Positions 25,002 to 33,781 of a stretch of 64,000 nt of DNA are shown piece by piece. The translations under genes were made by a program, and so were the position numbers. The notes beneath the pieces are model-generated. The model was not told where the DNA came from and did not search any database. It saw nothing but the letters and a program-made list of their open reading frames with translations. The DNA comes from Nocardia panacis (GTDB lineage Bacteria; Actinomycetota; Actinomycetes; Mycobacteriales; Mycobacteriaceae). The stretch spans positions 531,802 to 595,801 of the forward strand of contig NZ_QZFU01000023.1 in NCBI RefSeq assembly GCF_003598715.1, in the 5' to 3' direction. How positions within the stretch are numbered: position 1 is the stretch's first letter; the number at the start of each line of letters is the position of its first letter.

Positions 25002-25982
25002 ATGCTGGCTTTCCTTGTCCGCCGCCTACTCGGCGGGATCGTGATCCTGCTGGTGATCTGCGCGGGCACCTTCGCTCTTTTCTATATCGCCCCCGGTAGC
25101 AATGTCGCGAGGTTGGCCTGCGGGAAGACCTGCACGCCCGAACTTGTCGCCGCGGTGGCCCATCAGATGGGCGTCGACCAACCTGTCTGGCAGCAGTTCC
25201 TCGACTATCTCACCGGAATCTTCGCAGGCCGCACCATCGGCGACACCGACTGTGCCGCGCCGTGTCTCGGCTATTCCTTCCACAACCACCGCCCGGTGCT
25301 CGACACCATCATCGACCGGATACCCGTCACTTTCTCGCTTACCATCGGCGCGGCGGTGATCTTCCTGATCGTCGGCGTCGGTCTGGGCTTGCTGGCCGCG
25401 CTGCGCCGGGGCAAGCTCGCCGACAAGATCGCCAAGGGCTTCGCGGTGCTCGGCGGCGCGCAGCAGATCTTCGTCCTCGGCCCGTTCCTGCTGTTCCTGT
25501 TCGTCTACTCGACGCGAATCATGAACGTGCCCAGCTACACTCCGTTGCTCACCGATCCGGTGCGCTGGGCGACGGGCCTGGTGCTGCCGTGGGTCTGCCT
25601 GGCCATCATCAGCGCCGCCTACTACGCGCGATTGACCAGATCGTCGATGGTGGAGGTGCTCAACGAGGACTACATCCGCACCGTGCGCGCCAAGGGGATG
25701 GGTCCGGCGAATGTGTATCTCAAACACGCCTTTCGGGGCACCATGAGTCCGATCGCCACCCTGCTCGGCCTCGATATCGCCGTACTGCTCGGCGGGGCCA
25801 TCATCACCGAGACCGTCTTCAATCTGCCCGGCATCGGCCAGTTGGCCGCGAATTCCATTCAGGATTCCGATCTTCCGGTGATGATGGCGGTGGTGCTGCT
25901 GGCGGCGACCGCGATCGTGGTGGCCAATATCGTGGTCGACCTGATCTACGCGTTCATCGATCCGAGAGTGAGACTGCGATGA
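25002..25982 (+). CDS. Peptide/nickel-type ABC transporter permease (DppB/OppB class)
   Basis: 326 residues. The N-terminal MLAFLVRRLLGGIVILLVIC helix is characteristic of DppB proteins. The EAA loop is EDYIRTVRAKGMGPANVYLKHA, shown in part as IRTVRAKGMGPANVYL. The C-terminal GAIITETVFNLPGIGQL and DLIYAFIDPRVRLR complete the signature. An unusual cysteine-containing periplasmic insertion (ACGKTCTPELV and TDCAAPCLGYSF) holds four Cys, perhaps two disulfides. It overlaps the ATPase gene downstream by ATGA, so it is translationally coupled. Confidence 0.92.
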   Translation: MLAFLVRRLLGGIVILLVICAGTFALFYIAPGSNVARLACGKTCTPELVAAVAHQMGVDQPVWQQFLDYLTGIFAGRTIGDTDCAAPCLGYSFHNHRPVLDTIIDRIPVTFSLTIGAAVIFLIVGVGLGLLAALRRGKLADKIAKGFAVLGGAQQIFVLGPFLLFLFVYSTRIMNVPSYTPLLTDPVRWATGLVLPWVCLAIISAAYYARLTRSSMVEVLNEDYIRTVRAKGMGPANVYLKHAFRGTMSPIATLLGLDIAVLLGGAIITETVFNLPGIGQLAANSIQDSDLPVMMAVVLLAATAIVVANIVVDLIYAFIDPRVRLR

Positions 25983-27007
25983 CCATCCTTTCGCTGCGGG
26001 ATCTGCTGGTGCACTTCCGCACCGAGGACGGTGTGGTCAAGGCCGTGGACGGTCTGTCATTCGATCTGCGGCGGCGCACCACGCTCGGGATCGTAGGCGA
26101 ATCCGGGTCGGGCAAGAGTGTGGCCACCATGGCGATCCTCGGCCTGCACGACCGCACCACGACCACCGTCGGCGGCCGGATCCTTTTCGAGGGAACGGAT
26201 TTGGCGCAGGCGTCGGAGCGGACCATGCACCAGTATCGGGGCAAGCGGATCTCGATGATCTTCCAGGATCCGCTCACCGCGCTCTCGCCGTACTACACCA
26301 TCGGCGATCAGATCGTCGAGACCTACCGCAGACATACCGGCGCGAGTCGAAAACGCGCCCGCGCCAGGGCAATCGAGATGCTGGGCAAGGTCGGCATCCC
26401 GCAGCCGCAACGCCGAGCCGACGACTATCCGCACCAATTCTCCGGCGGTATGCGGCAGCGGGCCATGATCGCCATCGCCCTGTGCTGCGATCCGGATCTG
26501 CTCATCGCCGACGAACCCACCACGGCACTGGATGTGACGGTGCAGGCGCAGATCCTGGACCTGCTGCGCGACCTGCAACAAGAGTTCAACACGGCGATCA
26601 TCCTGATCACCCACGATATGGGTGTGGTCGCGCAGATGGCCGATGAGGTTCTGGTCATGTACGCGGGGCGGGGCATAGAGCGGGGCGGGGCGCACGAAGT
26701 GCTGAGACAACCGCGTCACCCCTACAGTTGGGGCCTGCTGTCGTCCATCCCGCACCTCGGCGGCGATGTCGAGCACCCGCTGACTCCCGTGCGCGGCACA
26801 CCGCCGAGCCTGATCGACGTACCGCCGGGATGCCCCTTCCATCCCCGCTGCGACTATGTGACGCGCGTCGACGGCGCGCGCTGCGAAACCGAACGGCCGC
26901 AACTCGTTTCGGAGCGGAGCGCGGCCTGCCACCTGGCCGACACCGCAGCCGACCGCATCTTCGGCGACGAGATCCGGCCCAAGCTCAGCACCGGGAAGGC
27001 GTCATGA
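25979..27007 (+). CDS. Peptide/nickel-type ABC transporter ATPase (DppD class)
   Basis: 342 residues. Walker A is GESGSGKSVAT, the Q-loop is IFQDPLTALSP, the signature is FSGGMRQRAMIA, and Walker B is LLIADEPTTALDVTVQ with H-loop ILITHDMGVVAQ. The C-terminal oligopeptide/dipeptide extension is present, with CPFHPRCDYVTRVDGARC, whose cysteines in the DppD family bind an iron-sulfur cluster. Overlaps both neighbours by four bases. Confidence 0.94.
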   Translation: MTILSLRDLLVHFRTEDGVVKAVDGLSFDLRRRTTLGIVGESGSGKSVATMAILGLHDRTTTTVGGRILFEGTDLAQASERTMHQYRGKRISMIFQDPLTALSPYYTIGDQIVETYRRHTGASRKRARARAIEMLGKVGIPQPQRRADDYPHQFSGGMRQRAMIAIALCCDPDLLIADEPTTALDVTVQAQILDLLRDLQQEFNTAIILITHDMGVVAQMADEVLVMYAGRGIERGGAHEVLRQPRHPYSWGLLSSIPHLGGDVEHPLTPVRGTPPSLIDVPPGCPFHPRCDYVTRVDGARCETERPQLVSERSAACHLADTAADRIFGDEIRPKLSTGKAS

Positions 27008-28035
27008 CCGCACAGACACCGCTGCTCACGGCGACCGGCCTGCAGATGCATTTCCCCATCCGCACCGGGTTCGTCTTCAAACGCCACACGGCCGCGGTGC
27101 GCGCGGTGGACGGAATCGACCTGAGTATCGGGGCGGGTCAGGCATTCGGCCTGGTGGGCGAGTCCGGCTGCGGCAAATCCACCACCGGGCGCATGCTGGC
27201 TCGGCTACTCGAACCCACCGCGGGCAGCATCGTCTACGACGGGCGCGATATCACCCACCGCACCCGTCGCGAGCTCACGCCCATCCGCTCGCAGATCCAG
27301 ATGATCTTCCAGGACCCGTACTCCTCGCTGAACCCGCGCCAGACCGTTGGCGCGATCATCTCCGCGCCGATGGAGATCAATGGCATCAAACCGCCCGGCG
27401 GTCGCCACAATCGGGTGCGCGAACTACTCGAGACGGTCGGGTTGAATCCCGAACACTTCAACCGGTTTCCGCACGAATTCTCCGGCGGGCAGCGGCAGCG
27501 CATCGGCGTGGCTCGCGCGCTGGCGCTGCAACCCCGGCTGATCATCGCCGACGAACCGGTGTCCGCGCTGGATGTCTCCATTCAGGCGCAGGTGGTCAAC
27601 CTGTTGCAGCGTTTGCAGCGCGAGCTCGGCATCGCCTTCGTCTTCATCGCCCACGACCTGGCGGTGGTGCGACATTTCAGCGAGCGGGTCGCGGTCATGT
27701 ATTTGGGCAAGATCGTGGAGGTCGCCGATCGCGCCGACCTCTACGGCCGACCGCACCACCCCTACACCCAAGCGCTGCTGTCCTCGGTGCCCGAGGCCGA
27801 TCCCGACAGCGCCCGACATCGGGAACGGATCCGCCTCACCGGCGATGTTCCCTCGCCCATCGATCCGCCTTCCGGATGCCGGTTTCGCACGCGCTGCTGG
27901 AAGGCGCAGGCGATCTGCGCCGAACAGGAGCCGCCGCTGGTGCAGTTGGGCGCGGCCACCGACGGTCATCGGGCGGCGTGTCATTTTCCGGAGCCGCGAC
28001 AGGTGCTCGCGCGGGAGTTCGCGGCGGCGCCGTAG
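27004..28035 (+). CDS. Peptide/nickel-type ABC transporter ATPase (DppF class)
   Basis: 343 residues. Walker A GESGCGKSTTGRM, Q-loop IFQDPYSSLNPRQTVG, signature FSGGQRQRIGVARALAL, Walker B LIIADEPVSALDVSIQAQ and H-loop FIAHDLAVVRH. The C-terminal tail CRFRTRCWKAQAICAEQEP is typical of DppF. It heterodimerises with the DppD subunit. Its TAG directly abuts the stop of the convergent DUF5995 gene at 28036. Confidence 0.94.
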   Translation: MTAQTPLLTATGLQMHFPIRTGFVFKRHTAAVRAVDGIDLSIGAGQAFGLVGESGCGKSTTGRMLARLLEPTAGSIVYDGRDITHRTRRELTPIRSQIQMIFQDPYSSLNPRQTVGAIISAPMEINGIKPPGGRHNRVRELLETVGLNPEHFNRFPHEFSGGQRQRIGVARALALQPRLIIADEPVSALDVSIQAQVVNLLQRLQRELGIAFVFIAHDLAVVRHFSERVAVMYLGKIVEVADRADLYGRPHHPYTQALLSSVPEADPDSARHRERIRLTGDVPSPIDPPSGCRFRTRCWKAQAICAEQEPPLVQLGAATDGHRAACHFPEPRQVLAREFAAAP

Positions 28036-28710
28036 TCAGTTCGGTGGCGGCACCACCGGGGTGAGGAGTATTCGGCCCGTGGTGGCGACGGTTTGTTCGA
28101 GCGCGCGCTCGGTCATGGCGCGCACCTCGCCGTTGTCGCGCTGCGCCCACAGGATTTCGACGGTGGCCGAAACGGTGTCGCGCGACTTGGCGACGCTGAA
28201 GCCGGCCAGGATGTGTTCGAGCGCCTCGGCGTCCCTGGTGGCCAGTTTCCGCAGTCGCGGTTGCGCTTCGGCCCTGAGTTCGGCCTCGATCTCGGCGAGC
28301 GAGTCGATGACTTTCCGGACGACGTGCCGATCCGCCCCCGTCTTGGTCACCGCGAGCGGCAGGTCGTGATTGAGGTGCGCGTTCATACCCGCCAGCGCGA
28401 ATTGCAGCGGCCAGACGGTGCGGTTGGCGCGCGCGTCGAAGACCGGATGCCAGGCCGGATTCGGCCACACGCCGTGATCATCGGCGGCCAATGCCGCGAA
28501 ATACGCCTGGGCGCAGAGTGTTTCGAGATTGTCGACCTGTTGCGGATCGGCGAAACATCCGGCGGCGATCCGCGCGGCGATGAGTTCGTTGCCGCGCATC
28601 CGCATCGCGTTGCACCAGGCGATACCGTCGCGGGGATCGAGCGCCGCGCCGATCTCGCGCAGGCGCCGGAGGACCTCGGCGACCGGATCGGGAATGTGCA
28701 GCGTGGCCAT
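28036..28710 (-). CDS. DUF5995-family protein
   Basis: 224 residues. The region DPRDGIAWCNAMRMRGNELI and the His-rich FALAGMNAHLNHDLPLAVTKT are the pattern I associate with DUF5995 proteins, which are common in actinobacteria and bacteroidetes and have no known function. The conserved N-A-H-L-N-H-D motif suggests a metal or haem site in a helical bundle, but this is a guess. Single gene, convergent with the ABC operon without spacer. Confidence 0.65.
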   Translation of the reverse strand: MATLHIPDPVAEVLRRLREIGAALDPRDGIAWCNAMRMRGNELIAARIAAGCFADPQQVDNLETLCAQAYFAALAADDHGVWPNPAWHPVFDARANRTVWPLQFALAGMNAHLNHDLPLAVTKTGADRHVVRKVIDSLAEIEAELRAEAQPRLRKLATRDAEALEHILAGFSVAKSRDTVSATVEILWAQRDNGEVRAMTERALEQTVATTGRILLTPVVPPPN

Positions 28711-28872
28711 GATCTCCTCCTCGGACTCCTACACACGGGTTGAGGGTGATCCGCCGCCAATCCTACTGGGCGTTTTGTCGGATATCTGCGGCTTCGCGCG
28801 ACGACGCCGAGATGGTTCACGAGTGGGCGCACCCCGACCAACTTCTGCCCGCAATGGCGGCAACAACGCGGC

Positions 28873-29310
28873 CTACTGCGACGCGACACTGCCTGCAGGC
28901 TGCATTTGTTGTGGTTCAACGGCTTTCGTGGCGGATCGAATGCTGCGTAGAAGTACGGCGGCGGCGACCACCACGACGGGGGCGGGAGTCGGCTCGGCCA
29001 TGAAAGCTATTGCGAGACTCCAGATGAGGACGGTCCAGGCCAGGAAGGCGGGTGGGACGATGTTGTTTCGGTTCATCCAGACCACGAGCACGCCGATGAG
29101 CGCCAGCGGCAGGCCGAAACCGCCCGGATTCGCCCAGAAGGACATGGCGGGCACCGTGTCCTCCCACCAGTGGTTCCACAGTCGCAATGACAGCCAGTCG
29201 CCGAAGTAGCCGGAGCTGAGCGACAGTCCGACAGCGAGGTGGCCCGCACTGATCCCGGCGATGATTCCGCCGGTCCATTTGATTGTTCGATTGCCGTGCG
29301 GCTGCTTCAT
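28873..29310 (-). CDS. Small integral membrane protein, DUF6463-like
   Basis: 145 residues from ATG 29310 (MKQPHGNRTIKWTGGII). A longer frame to 29493 reads through the operator region. About four helices: WTGGIIAGISAGHLAVGLSL, GLPLALIGVLVVWM, PPAFLAWTVLIWSLAIAFM and PVVVVAAAVLLRSI. The layout recalls DUF6463 proteins, often linked to TetR regulators. It is divergent from the DHA2 exporter gene, with two related palindromes between, so both genes may share one repressor that is not encoded next to them. Confidence 0.7.
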   Translation of the reverse strand: MKQPHGNRTIKWTGGIIAGISAGHLAVGLSLSSGYFGDWLSLRLWNHWWEDTVPAMSFWANPGGFGLPLALIGVLVVWMNRNNIVPPAFLAWTVLIWSLAIAFMAEPTPAPVVVVAAAVLLRSIRSATKAVEPQQMQPAGSVASQ

Positions 29311-29328
29311 CGCGGCCCTCCAAAGTCC

Positions 29329-29380
29329 TATACGGTGACGTACAAGTCGGAGCGTAGCCCTGCTTATACGGGACCGTATA
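29329..29380. promoter_or_regulatory. TetR-type palindromes between membrane protein and exporter
   Basis: A perfect palindrome TATACGG-GA-CCGTATA at 29365-29380 and a degenerate copy TATACGGTGACGTACA at 29329-29344. They are spaced about 36 bases centre to centre and lie directly upstream of the minus-strand membrane protein gene. The arms fit TetR/AcrR operators. No TetR gene is adjacent. The closest on this strand is 35073-35633, which itself has TACGGTGACG in its promoter. Confidence 0.65.
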
Positions 29381-29511
29381 GATCCTTGGCCTGTGATGCG
29401 AGCCATGTTGTCCCCTCTGAGGACCCAAGTCTGATCCCGCAGGCGCGGTGTCAAGAATCGGGCGGTGGCCACGACCCTCCGGTGACTGTCCAATTCACCG
29501 GAAGGCTCCCC

Positions 29512-31071
29512 ATGTCAGACACCACCCCGGCACGGGCCGGGCGGCGCGAGTGGGTCGCGCTCGCGGTGCTCGCCCTGCCGACATTGCTCGTCTCCATTGA
29601 TGTCTACGTCCTGCTGCTCGCGCTACCCCAACTGAGCGCCGACCTCGGGGCGAGCAGCGTCGAACTGCTGTGGATCACCGATGTCTACGGATTCCTGCTG
29701 GCCGGATTCCTCATCACCATGGGCACCCTCGGCGACCGGATCGGGCGGCGCAGGCTGCTGCTGATCGGGGCCGCGGCCTTCAGCGTCATCTCTGTCGTCG
29801 CGGCGTATTCGACAAGTCCGCCCATGCTGATCGCGGCCCGCGCCGCGCTCGGTGTGGCCGGGGCGACCCTCGCGCCCTCGACCTTCTCGCTCATCCGCAC
29901 CCTTTTCCGAGATCCGAAGCAGTTGGGTACGGCGATCGGGCTGTGGGGCCTGTGTTTCTCGGCGGGTGCGGTCATCGGGCCGCTGGTCGGCGGCACAATG
30001 CTCGCGCATTTCTGGTGGGGTTCGGTCTTTGTGCTCGGCGCGCCCGCGATGCTGCTGCTGGTCGTGCTCGGTCCGTTCCTGCTGCCGGAATACCGCGACC
30101 CGGCGGCCGGGCGGCTGGACCTGTCCAGTGTCGTCCTCTCGCTGGCGGCCGTGATCCCGGTGAGCTACGGGCTCAAGGAACTGGCCAAGAATGGTTGGCA
30201 CGCAGTGCCTTCGGCCGCTGTGGTGCTCGGTGTCGCGCTGGGCGTGGTCTTCGTGCGCAGGCAGCGCGCGCTGCCGCGTCCATTGCTGGATCTGCGACTG
30301 TTCGCCAACCGCTCCTTCGCGACCGCGCTCGGCGCGACATCGACCTGCGCGCTGCTCAATGGCGCGATCATGCTGTTCATCACCCAGCACCTGGAATTGG
30401 TCGATGGTCTTTCGCCGGTAGCGGCCGGGCTGTGGATGATGCCCGCCATCGGGCTCAACGCACTCTCGTTCGTCGTCGCGCCGATACTGGCCCGCCGCTT
30501 CCGACCCGCGTATGTCATCGGCGGCGGATTGATCATCTCGATCTGCGGATTGTTGCTGCTCACCCGAACCGACTCCGTCTCGGGACCGCTCGTATTGGCG
30601 ACCGGATTCGCCCTCAACTTCCTGGGCGCGGGTCCGATGGCGACCCTGAGCATCCACCTGGTCCTGACCTCCGCACCGCCCGAGCGAGCAGGTGCGGCGT
30701 CCGCGCTCAACGAGACCAGCGGACAGTTCGGCTTCGCCTTCGGACTGGCCGCGCTCGGCAGTATCGGCGCGGCCGTCTACGGCGCGCGCTTCACGCCGCC
30801 CAGCGGGATACCCGCGCACGCCGCCGCGGCAGCGCGAGAAGGCTTGACCGACGCGGTGGTCGCCGCGCGTGAGCTTCCGCCGGATCTCGCCGGGGCTCTG
30901 CTCGCCCCGGCCAAGGCCGCATTCGTGGATGGATTGCACCTTGTCGGCGCGCTGAGCGCGGCACTGCTCGCGCTCGTCGCGGTGACGATCACCCGCCTGC
31001 TGCGGCATGTGCCGCCGACCGGCGCACCCGAGGATGTCAAAATCCGCCGGACGACAACGACCAGTCAATGA
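29512..31071 (+). CDS. DHA2-family (14-helix) MFS drug exporter
   Basis: 519 residues from ATG 29512, with about fourteen transmembrane segments. The DHA2 motif ISVDVYV-like LLVSIDVYVLLLALPQLSAD is in helix 1, motif A is GTLGDRIGRRRLLLIGAAAF, and motif C is GLCFSAGAVIGPLVGGTM. The sequence W-I-T-D-x-Y-G-F in helix 2 is typical of the SmvA/QacA/LfrA branch, which extrudes quaternary ammonium compounds and dyes by proton antiport. It is 32 bases upstream of the DGPF-ECF42 genes and might be co-transcribed with them. The operator palindromes at 29329-29380 are close enough to regulate it. Confidence 0.9.
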   Translation: MSDTTPARAGRREWVALAVLALPTLLVSIDVYVLLLALPQLSADLGASSVELLWITDVYGFLLAGFLITMGTLGDRIGRRRLLLIGAAAFSVISVVAAYSTSPPMLIAARAALGVAGATLAPSTFSLIRTLFRDPKQLGTAIGLWGLCFSAGAVIGPLVGGTMLAHFWWGSVFVLGAPAMLLLVVLGPFLLPEYRDPAAGRLDLSSVVLSLAAVIPVSYGLKELAKNGWHAVPSAAVVLGVALGVVFVRRQRALPRPLLDLRLFANRSFATALGATSTCALLNGAIMLFITQHLELVDGLSPVAAGLWMMPAIGLNALSFVVAPILARRFRPAYVIGGGLIISICGLLLLTRTDSVSGPLVLATGFALNFLGAGPMATLSIHLVLTSAPPERAGAASALNETSGQFGFAFGLAALGSIGAAVYGARFTPPSGIPAHAAAAAREGLTDAVVAARELPPDLAGALLAPAKAAFVDGLHLVGALSAALLALVAVTITRLLRHVPPTGAPEDVKIRRTTTTSQ

Positions 31072-31103
31072 GGCGTCATCGGGACGCCATCCGAGGAGAT
31101 GTC

Positions 31104-31460
31104 ATGAAGTTTATGTTGATCATGCACAGCAACCCGCAGGTCTGGGACGCACTGACCGATGCGGAGCGCGAAGAGGTGATGGCCGGACACGGCCCGTTCA
31201 TGGAGGCCGTGCGCGCCTCCGGGGAGCTCGTCGGCACCGCCGCGCTGGCCGGACCCGAAGGCAGCGCCGTCGTCCGGGTGCGCGATGGGGTGCCCGCCGT
31301 CAGCGACGGACCCTACCTCGAGGCGAAGGAATTCCTCGGCGGCTACTACATGGTCGAATGCGCCGACCGGGCGCGGGCGCTGGAACTGGCCGCCATGATT
31401 CCGGACGCCAAGGTTCCAGGGCTGGGCATCGAGGTGCGCGAGGTGGTCTTCAGCGCATGA
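31104..31460 (+). CDS. YCII-related (DGPF domain) protein, ECF42 partner
   Basis: 118 residues from ATG 31104, which has GAGGAG upstream. The motif VSDGPYLEAKEFLGGYYMVE contains the DGP(F/Y) signature that names the DGPF/YCII family, in the usual place. The protein starts MKFMLIMHSN, with the conserved strand and the following acidic helix. YCII domains are ferredoxin-like. In ECF42 loci they accompany the sigma factor and are thought to modulate it or serve in detoxification. Followed by a second YCII-type gene with an ATGA overlap. Confidence 0.88.
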   Translation: MKFMLIMHSNPQVWDALTDAEREEVMAGHGPFMEAVRASGELVGTAALAGPEGSAVVRVRDGVPAVSDGPYLEAKEFLGGYYMVECADRARALELAAMIPDAKVPGLGIEVREVVFSA

Positions 31461-31768
31461 GGTTCCTGCTGACCGTGTACGCCGACGGTGCGCCGGATGC
31501 GGCGGAGTTCCTCGCGGCGGTGCGGGATTCGGGTGAACTCATCGACGGTCACCAACTGGCCGACCCGTCGACAGGCGTGCTGGTCCGGGCGGCGGGCCTG
31601 GTCGCAGAGGGGTCCTATCTGGACTCTCCGGTGGACCTGGCCGCCTATTATCTGCTCGATTGCGAGGATCGCGACCGGGCCGCGCGATTGGCGGCGCTGC
31701 TGCCTGCGGCCGGATGCGACGCGGTGGAGGTGCGGCCGGTGATGGCCGCCGCCGGATTGGAGATGTGA
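31457..31768 (+). CDS. Second YCII-like protein, lacking the DGPF motif
   Basis: 103 residues, overlapping the previous stop by four bases. It begins MRFLLTVYADGAPDAAEFL and keeps the YCII fold pattern (ELIDGHQLADPSTGVLV, DLAAYYLLDCEDRDRAARL). At the signature position it reads LDSPVDLAAYY instead of SDGPF. It therefore looks like a diverged duplicate of the upstream gene. One base separates its stop from the GTG of the sigma factor, so the three genes are a single translational unit. Confidence 0.75.
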   Translation: MRFLLTVYADGAPDAAEFLAAVRDSGELIDGHQLADPSTGVLVRAAGLVAEGSYLDSPVDLAAYYLLDCEDRDRAARLAALLPAAGCDAVEVRPVMAAAGLEM

Positions 31769-31769
31769 C

Positions 31770-32993
31770 GTGGGCGCCGAGTATCCGGGACCGCTGCTGC
31801 GGGATTCGGCCCCCAGGGTGCTCGGCGCGCTCGTGCGCCGGTTCGGCGATTTCGACGCGTGCGAGGACGCCCTCCAGGAGGCCATGCTCGCGGCCAGTAT
31901 CCAGTGGCCCGCCGAACCGCCCGACAATCCGTACGGCTGGCTGGTCACCGTGGCCTCGCGGCGGGTGGTGGATCACATCCGCGGCGAGCGCGCCCGCCGT
32001 GACCGCGAGAGCTCCAGTGCGAGCAGGGAACTGCCCGACGCGCTGGTCGCACCCGGTCCGGAGGACGAGGTCGGCGACCAGGACGACACCCTGTCGCTGC
32101 TGTTCATGTGCTGTCATCCGGCGCTGACACCCGTTTCCCAGGTGGCCTTGACGCTGCGCGCGGTCGCGGGTTTGACCACCGGCGAGATCGCGGGGGCGTT
32201 CCTGGTGCCCGAATCGACCATGGGCGCGCGCATCAGTCGCGCCAAGGCGCGTATCCGGGCCACCGGTTCGACACTGACTATGCCCGAGGGACCCGAGTTC
32301 GCCGAGCGCCTCGACGCCGTCCTCCAGGTGCTGTATCTGACCTTCAACGAGGGCTACACGGCCAGTTCCGGCCCCGAACTGCAACGCCGGGACCTCGCCG
32401 CCGAGGCCATCCGGCTCACCAGGGTCATCCACCGCGTGCTGCCCGAGGACGGCGAGGTCGCCGGACTGCTGGCGCTGATGCTGTTGACCGACGCTCGCCG
32501 CGCCGCGCGCACCGATGCCGACGGCGGCCTCATTCCGTTGGCCGAACAGGACCGAACACGGTGGGATAGTTCGCTGATCGCGGAGGGCGCCCAACTGATC
32601 ACCGAGACCATGCGTCACGCGCCGCTTGGTCCCTACCAACTCCAGGCGGCCATCGCCTCCCTGCATGTCCAGCCCGAAACCGATTGGCCGCAAATCGAAT
32701 TCCTCTATCGGGTGCTGTGCCGCATCGCGCCGAACCCCATGGCGACCCTCAATCACGCCATCGCCGTGGCCATGTCGCGCGGACCCGAGGCGGGTTTGGC
32801 CATGCTCGCCGACCTCGCCGCCGACGACCGCATGGCCCGCCATCACCGCCTCGCGGCCACTCGCGCCCACCTGCTGGAACTGGCGGGCGATACCGCCGCC
32901 GCACGGGCGGACTACCTGTTGGCCGCCCGTCGCACCACCAGCCTTCCCGAACAGCGCTACCTGCGCGCCCGAGCGGAGCGGCTCTCTTCCTGA
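31770..32993 (+). CDS. ECF sigma factor, ECF42 group, with C-terminal extension
   Basis: 407 residues from GTG 31770, about twice a normal ECF. Region 2 lies at residues 10-75 (DACEDALQEAMLAAS, NPYGWLVTVASRRVVDHI). Region 4 is at about 125-165 (LTLRAVAGLTTGEIAGAFLV, SRAKARIRATG). A long helical extension (DUF6596/TPR-like) holds LYLTFNEGYTAS and LMLLTDARRAARTD. This architecture, with DGPF genes upstream, is exactly that of ECF42 sigma factors, which lack a classical anti-sigma and are regulated through the extension. Expected targets are the DGPF genes themselves and perhaps the DHA2 exporter. Confidence 0.92.
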   Translation: MGAEYPGPLLRDSAPRVLGALVRRFGDFDACEDALQEAMLAASIQWPAEPPDNPYGWLVTVASRRVVDHIRGERARRDRESSSASRELPDALVAPGPEDEVGDQDDTLSLLFMCCHPALTPVSQVALTLRAVAGLTTGEIAGAFLVPESTMGARISRAKARIRATGSTLTMPEGPEFAERLDAVLQVLYLTFNEGYTASSGPELQRRDLAAEAIRLTRVIHRVLPEDGEVAGLLALMLLTDARRAARTDADGGLIPLAEQDRTRWDSSLIAEGAQLITETMRHAPLGPYQLQAAIASLHVQPETDWPQIEFLYRVLCRIAPNPMATLNHAIAVAMSRGPEAGLAMLADLAADDRMARHHRLAATRAHLLELAGDTAAARADYLLAARRTTSLPEQRYLRARAERLSS

Positions 32994-33317
32994 GTCGCAA
33001 CGGTTGCTCAGTTGAATTCCCACACAAGAACATTCCGAAATCAGATTCGCCCGCACCGCCATTTTTGGACGCGCAATTCGTGGAATAGGGTCCTAGTGCC
33101 CATATTTCGATGACTTTCGGAAAGACACGAGCCGCGGCGTGCCGCCACCCAGTCGCCACCAGCGTCAATTATGGCCCTGTACAGCAGGTTTCACATTGAA
33201 TCCGCTTCAGGGAACGTCGATCGAACATCCCGAAAGATAATCCGCACCGGAATGCGTAATAAAGCACACGTCGGTCGAGTGATGAATTCTGGAATCCGAA
33301 TGGATAGCGTTGCGGGC
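32994..33317. other. 324-base intergenic region before nsrR
   Basis: Noticeably AT-richer than its surroundings. I see no credible reading frame. It holds a small stem GCAAC-G-GTTGC directly after the ECF42 stop (33006-33016 approximately), which may end that operon, and the nsrR promoter region. I did not find a clear NsrR-type 11-1-11 inverted repeat by eye, nor an RNA gene. Confidence 0.5.
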
Positions 33318-33770
33318 ATGCAGCTTTCACGGTTCACCGATTTGGGTTTGCGGGCGATGATGCGCCTGGCGGTGAGCGAAGCGGCCGAGGCTCGGGTGAC
33401 CACGCGGTTGATCGCGCGGCAGGTGGACGCCTCCGAACACCATATCGCCAAGGCGGTGACGCGACTGGTCGAACTCGGGCTGGTGCGATCGCATCGGGGA
33501 CGGACCGGCGGTCTGTTCATCACCCCCGCAGGCCGGGCGATCTCGGTGGGTCGGCTGGTGCGGGAGTTGGAGCGCGATCGAGAGGTCGTGGCGTGCACCG
33601 GGATTCGCCCGTGCCCGCTGGTGGCCGCCTGCCGACTGCGACTCGCGCTCGCCGATGCGCAGGAGGCGTTCTACCGCGAATTGGACCGCTACACACTCGA
33701 AGATCTGGTCTCGGGACCCGCGATCGGACTGCTGCATGTGCTCGCGCCACCGCGCGCCGTCGCCAATTGA
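33318..33770 (+). CDS. nsrR: NsrR, iron-sulfur nitric-oxide-sensing Rrf2 repressor
   Basis: 150 residues when started at ATG 33318 (MQLSRFTDLGLRAMMRLAV), the canonical NsrR opening. An upstream in-frame ATG at 33300 would add only six residues. The winged helix includes TRLIARQVDASEHHIAKAV and the wing LVRSHRGRTGGLFI. The three cluster cysteines fall at residues 93, 99 and 105 (ACTGIRPCPLVAAC), the same numbering and spacing as Streptomyces NsrR. This supports both function and start. It senses NO through a 4Fe-4S cluster and represses the flavohaemoglobin gene 12 bases downstream. Confidence 0.95.
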   Translation: MQLSRFTDLGLRAMMRLAVSEAAEARVTTRLIARQVDASEHHIAKAVTRLVELGLVRSHRGRTGGLFITPAGRAISVGRLVRELERDREVVACTGIRPCPLVAACRLRLALADAQEAFYRELDRYTLEDLVSGPAIGLLHVLAPPRAVAN

Positions 33771-33781
33771 GAGGGATAACC

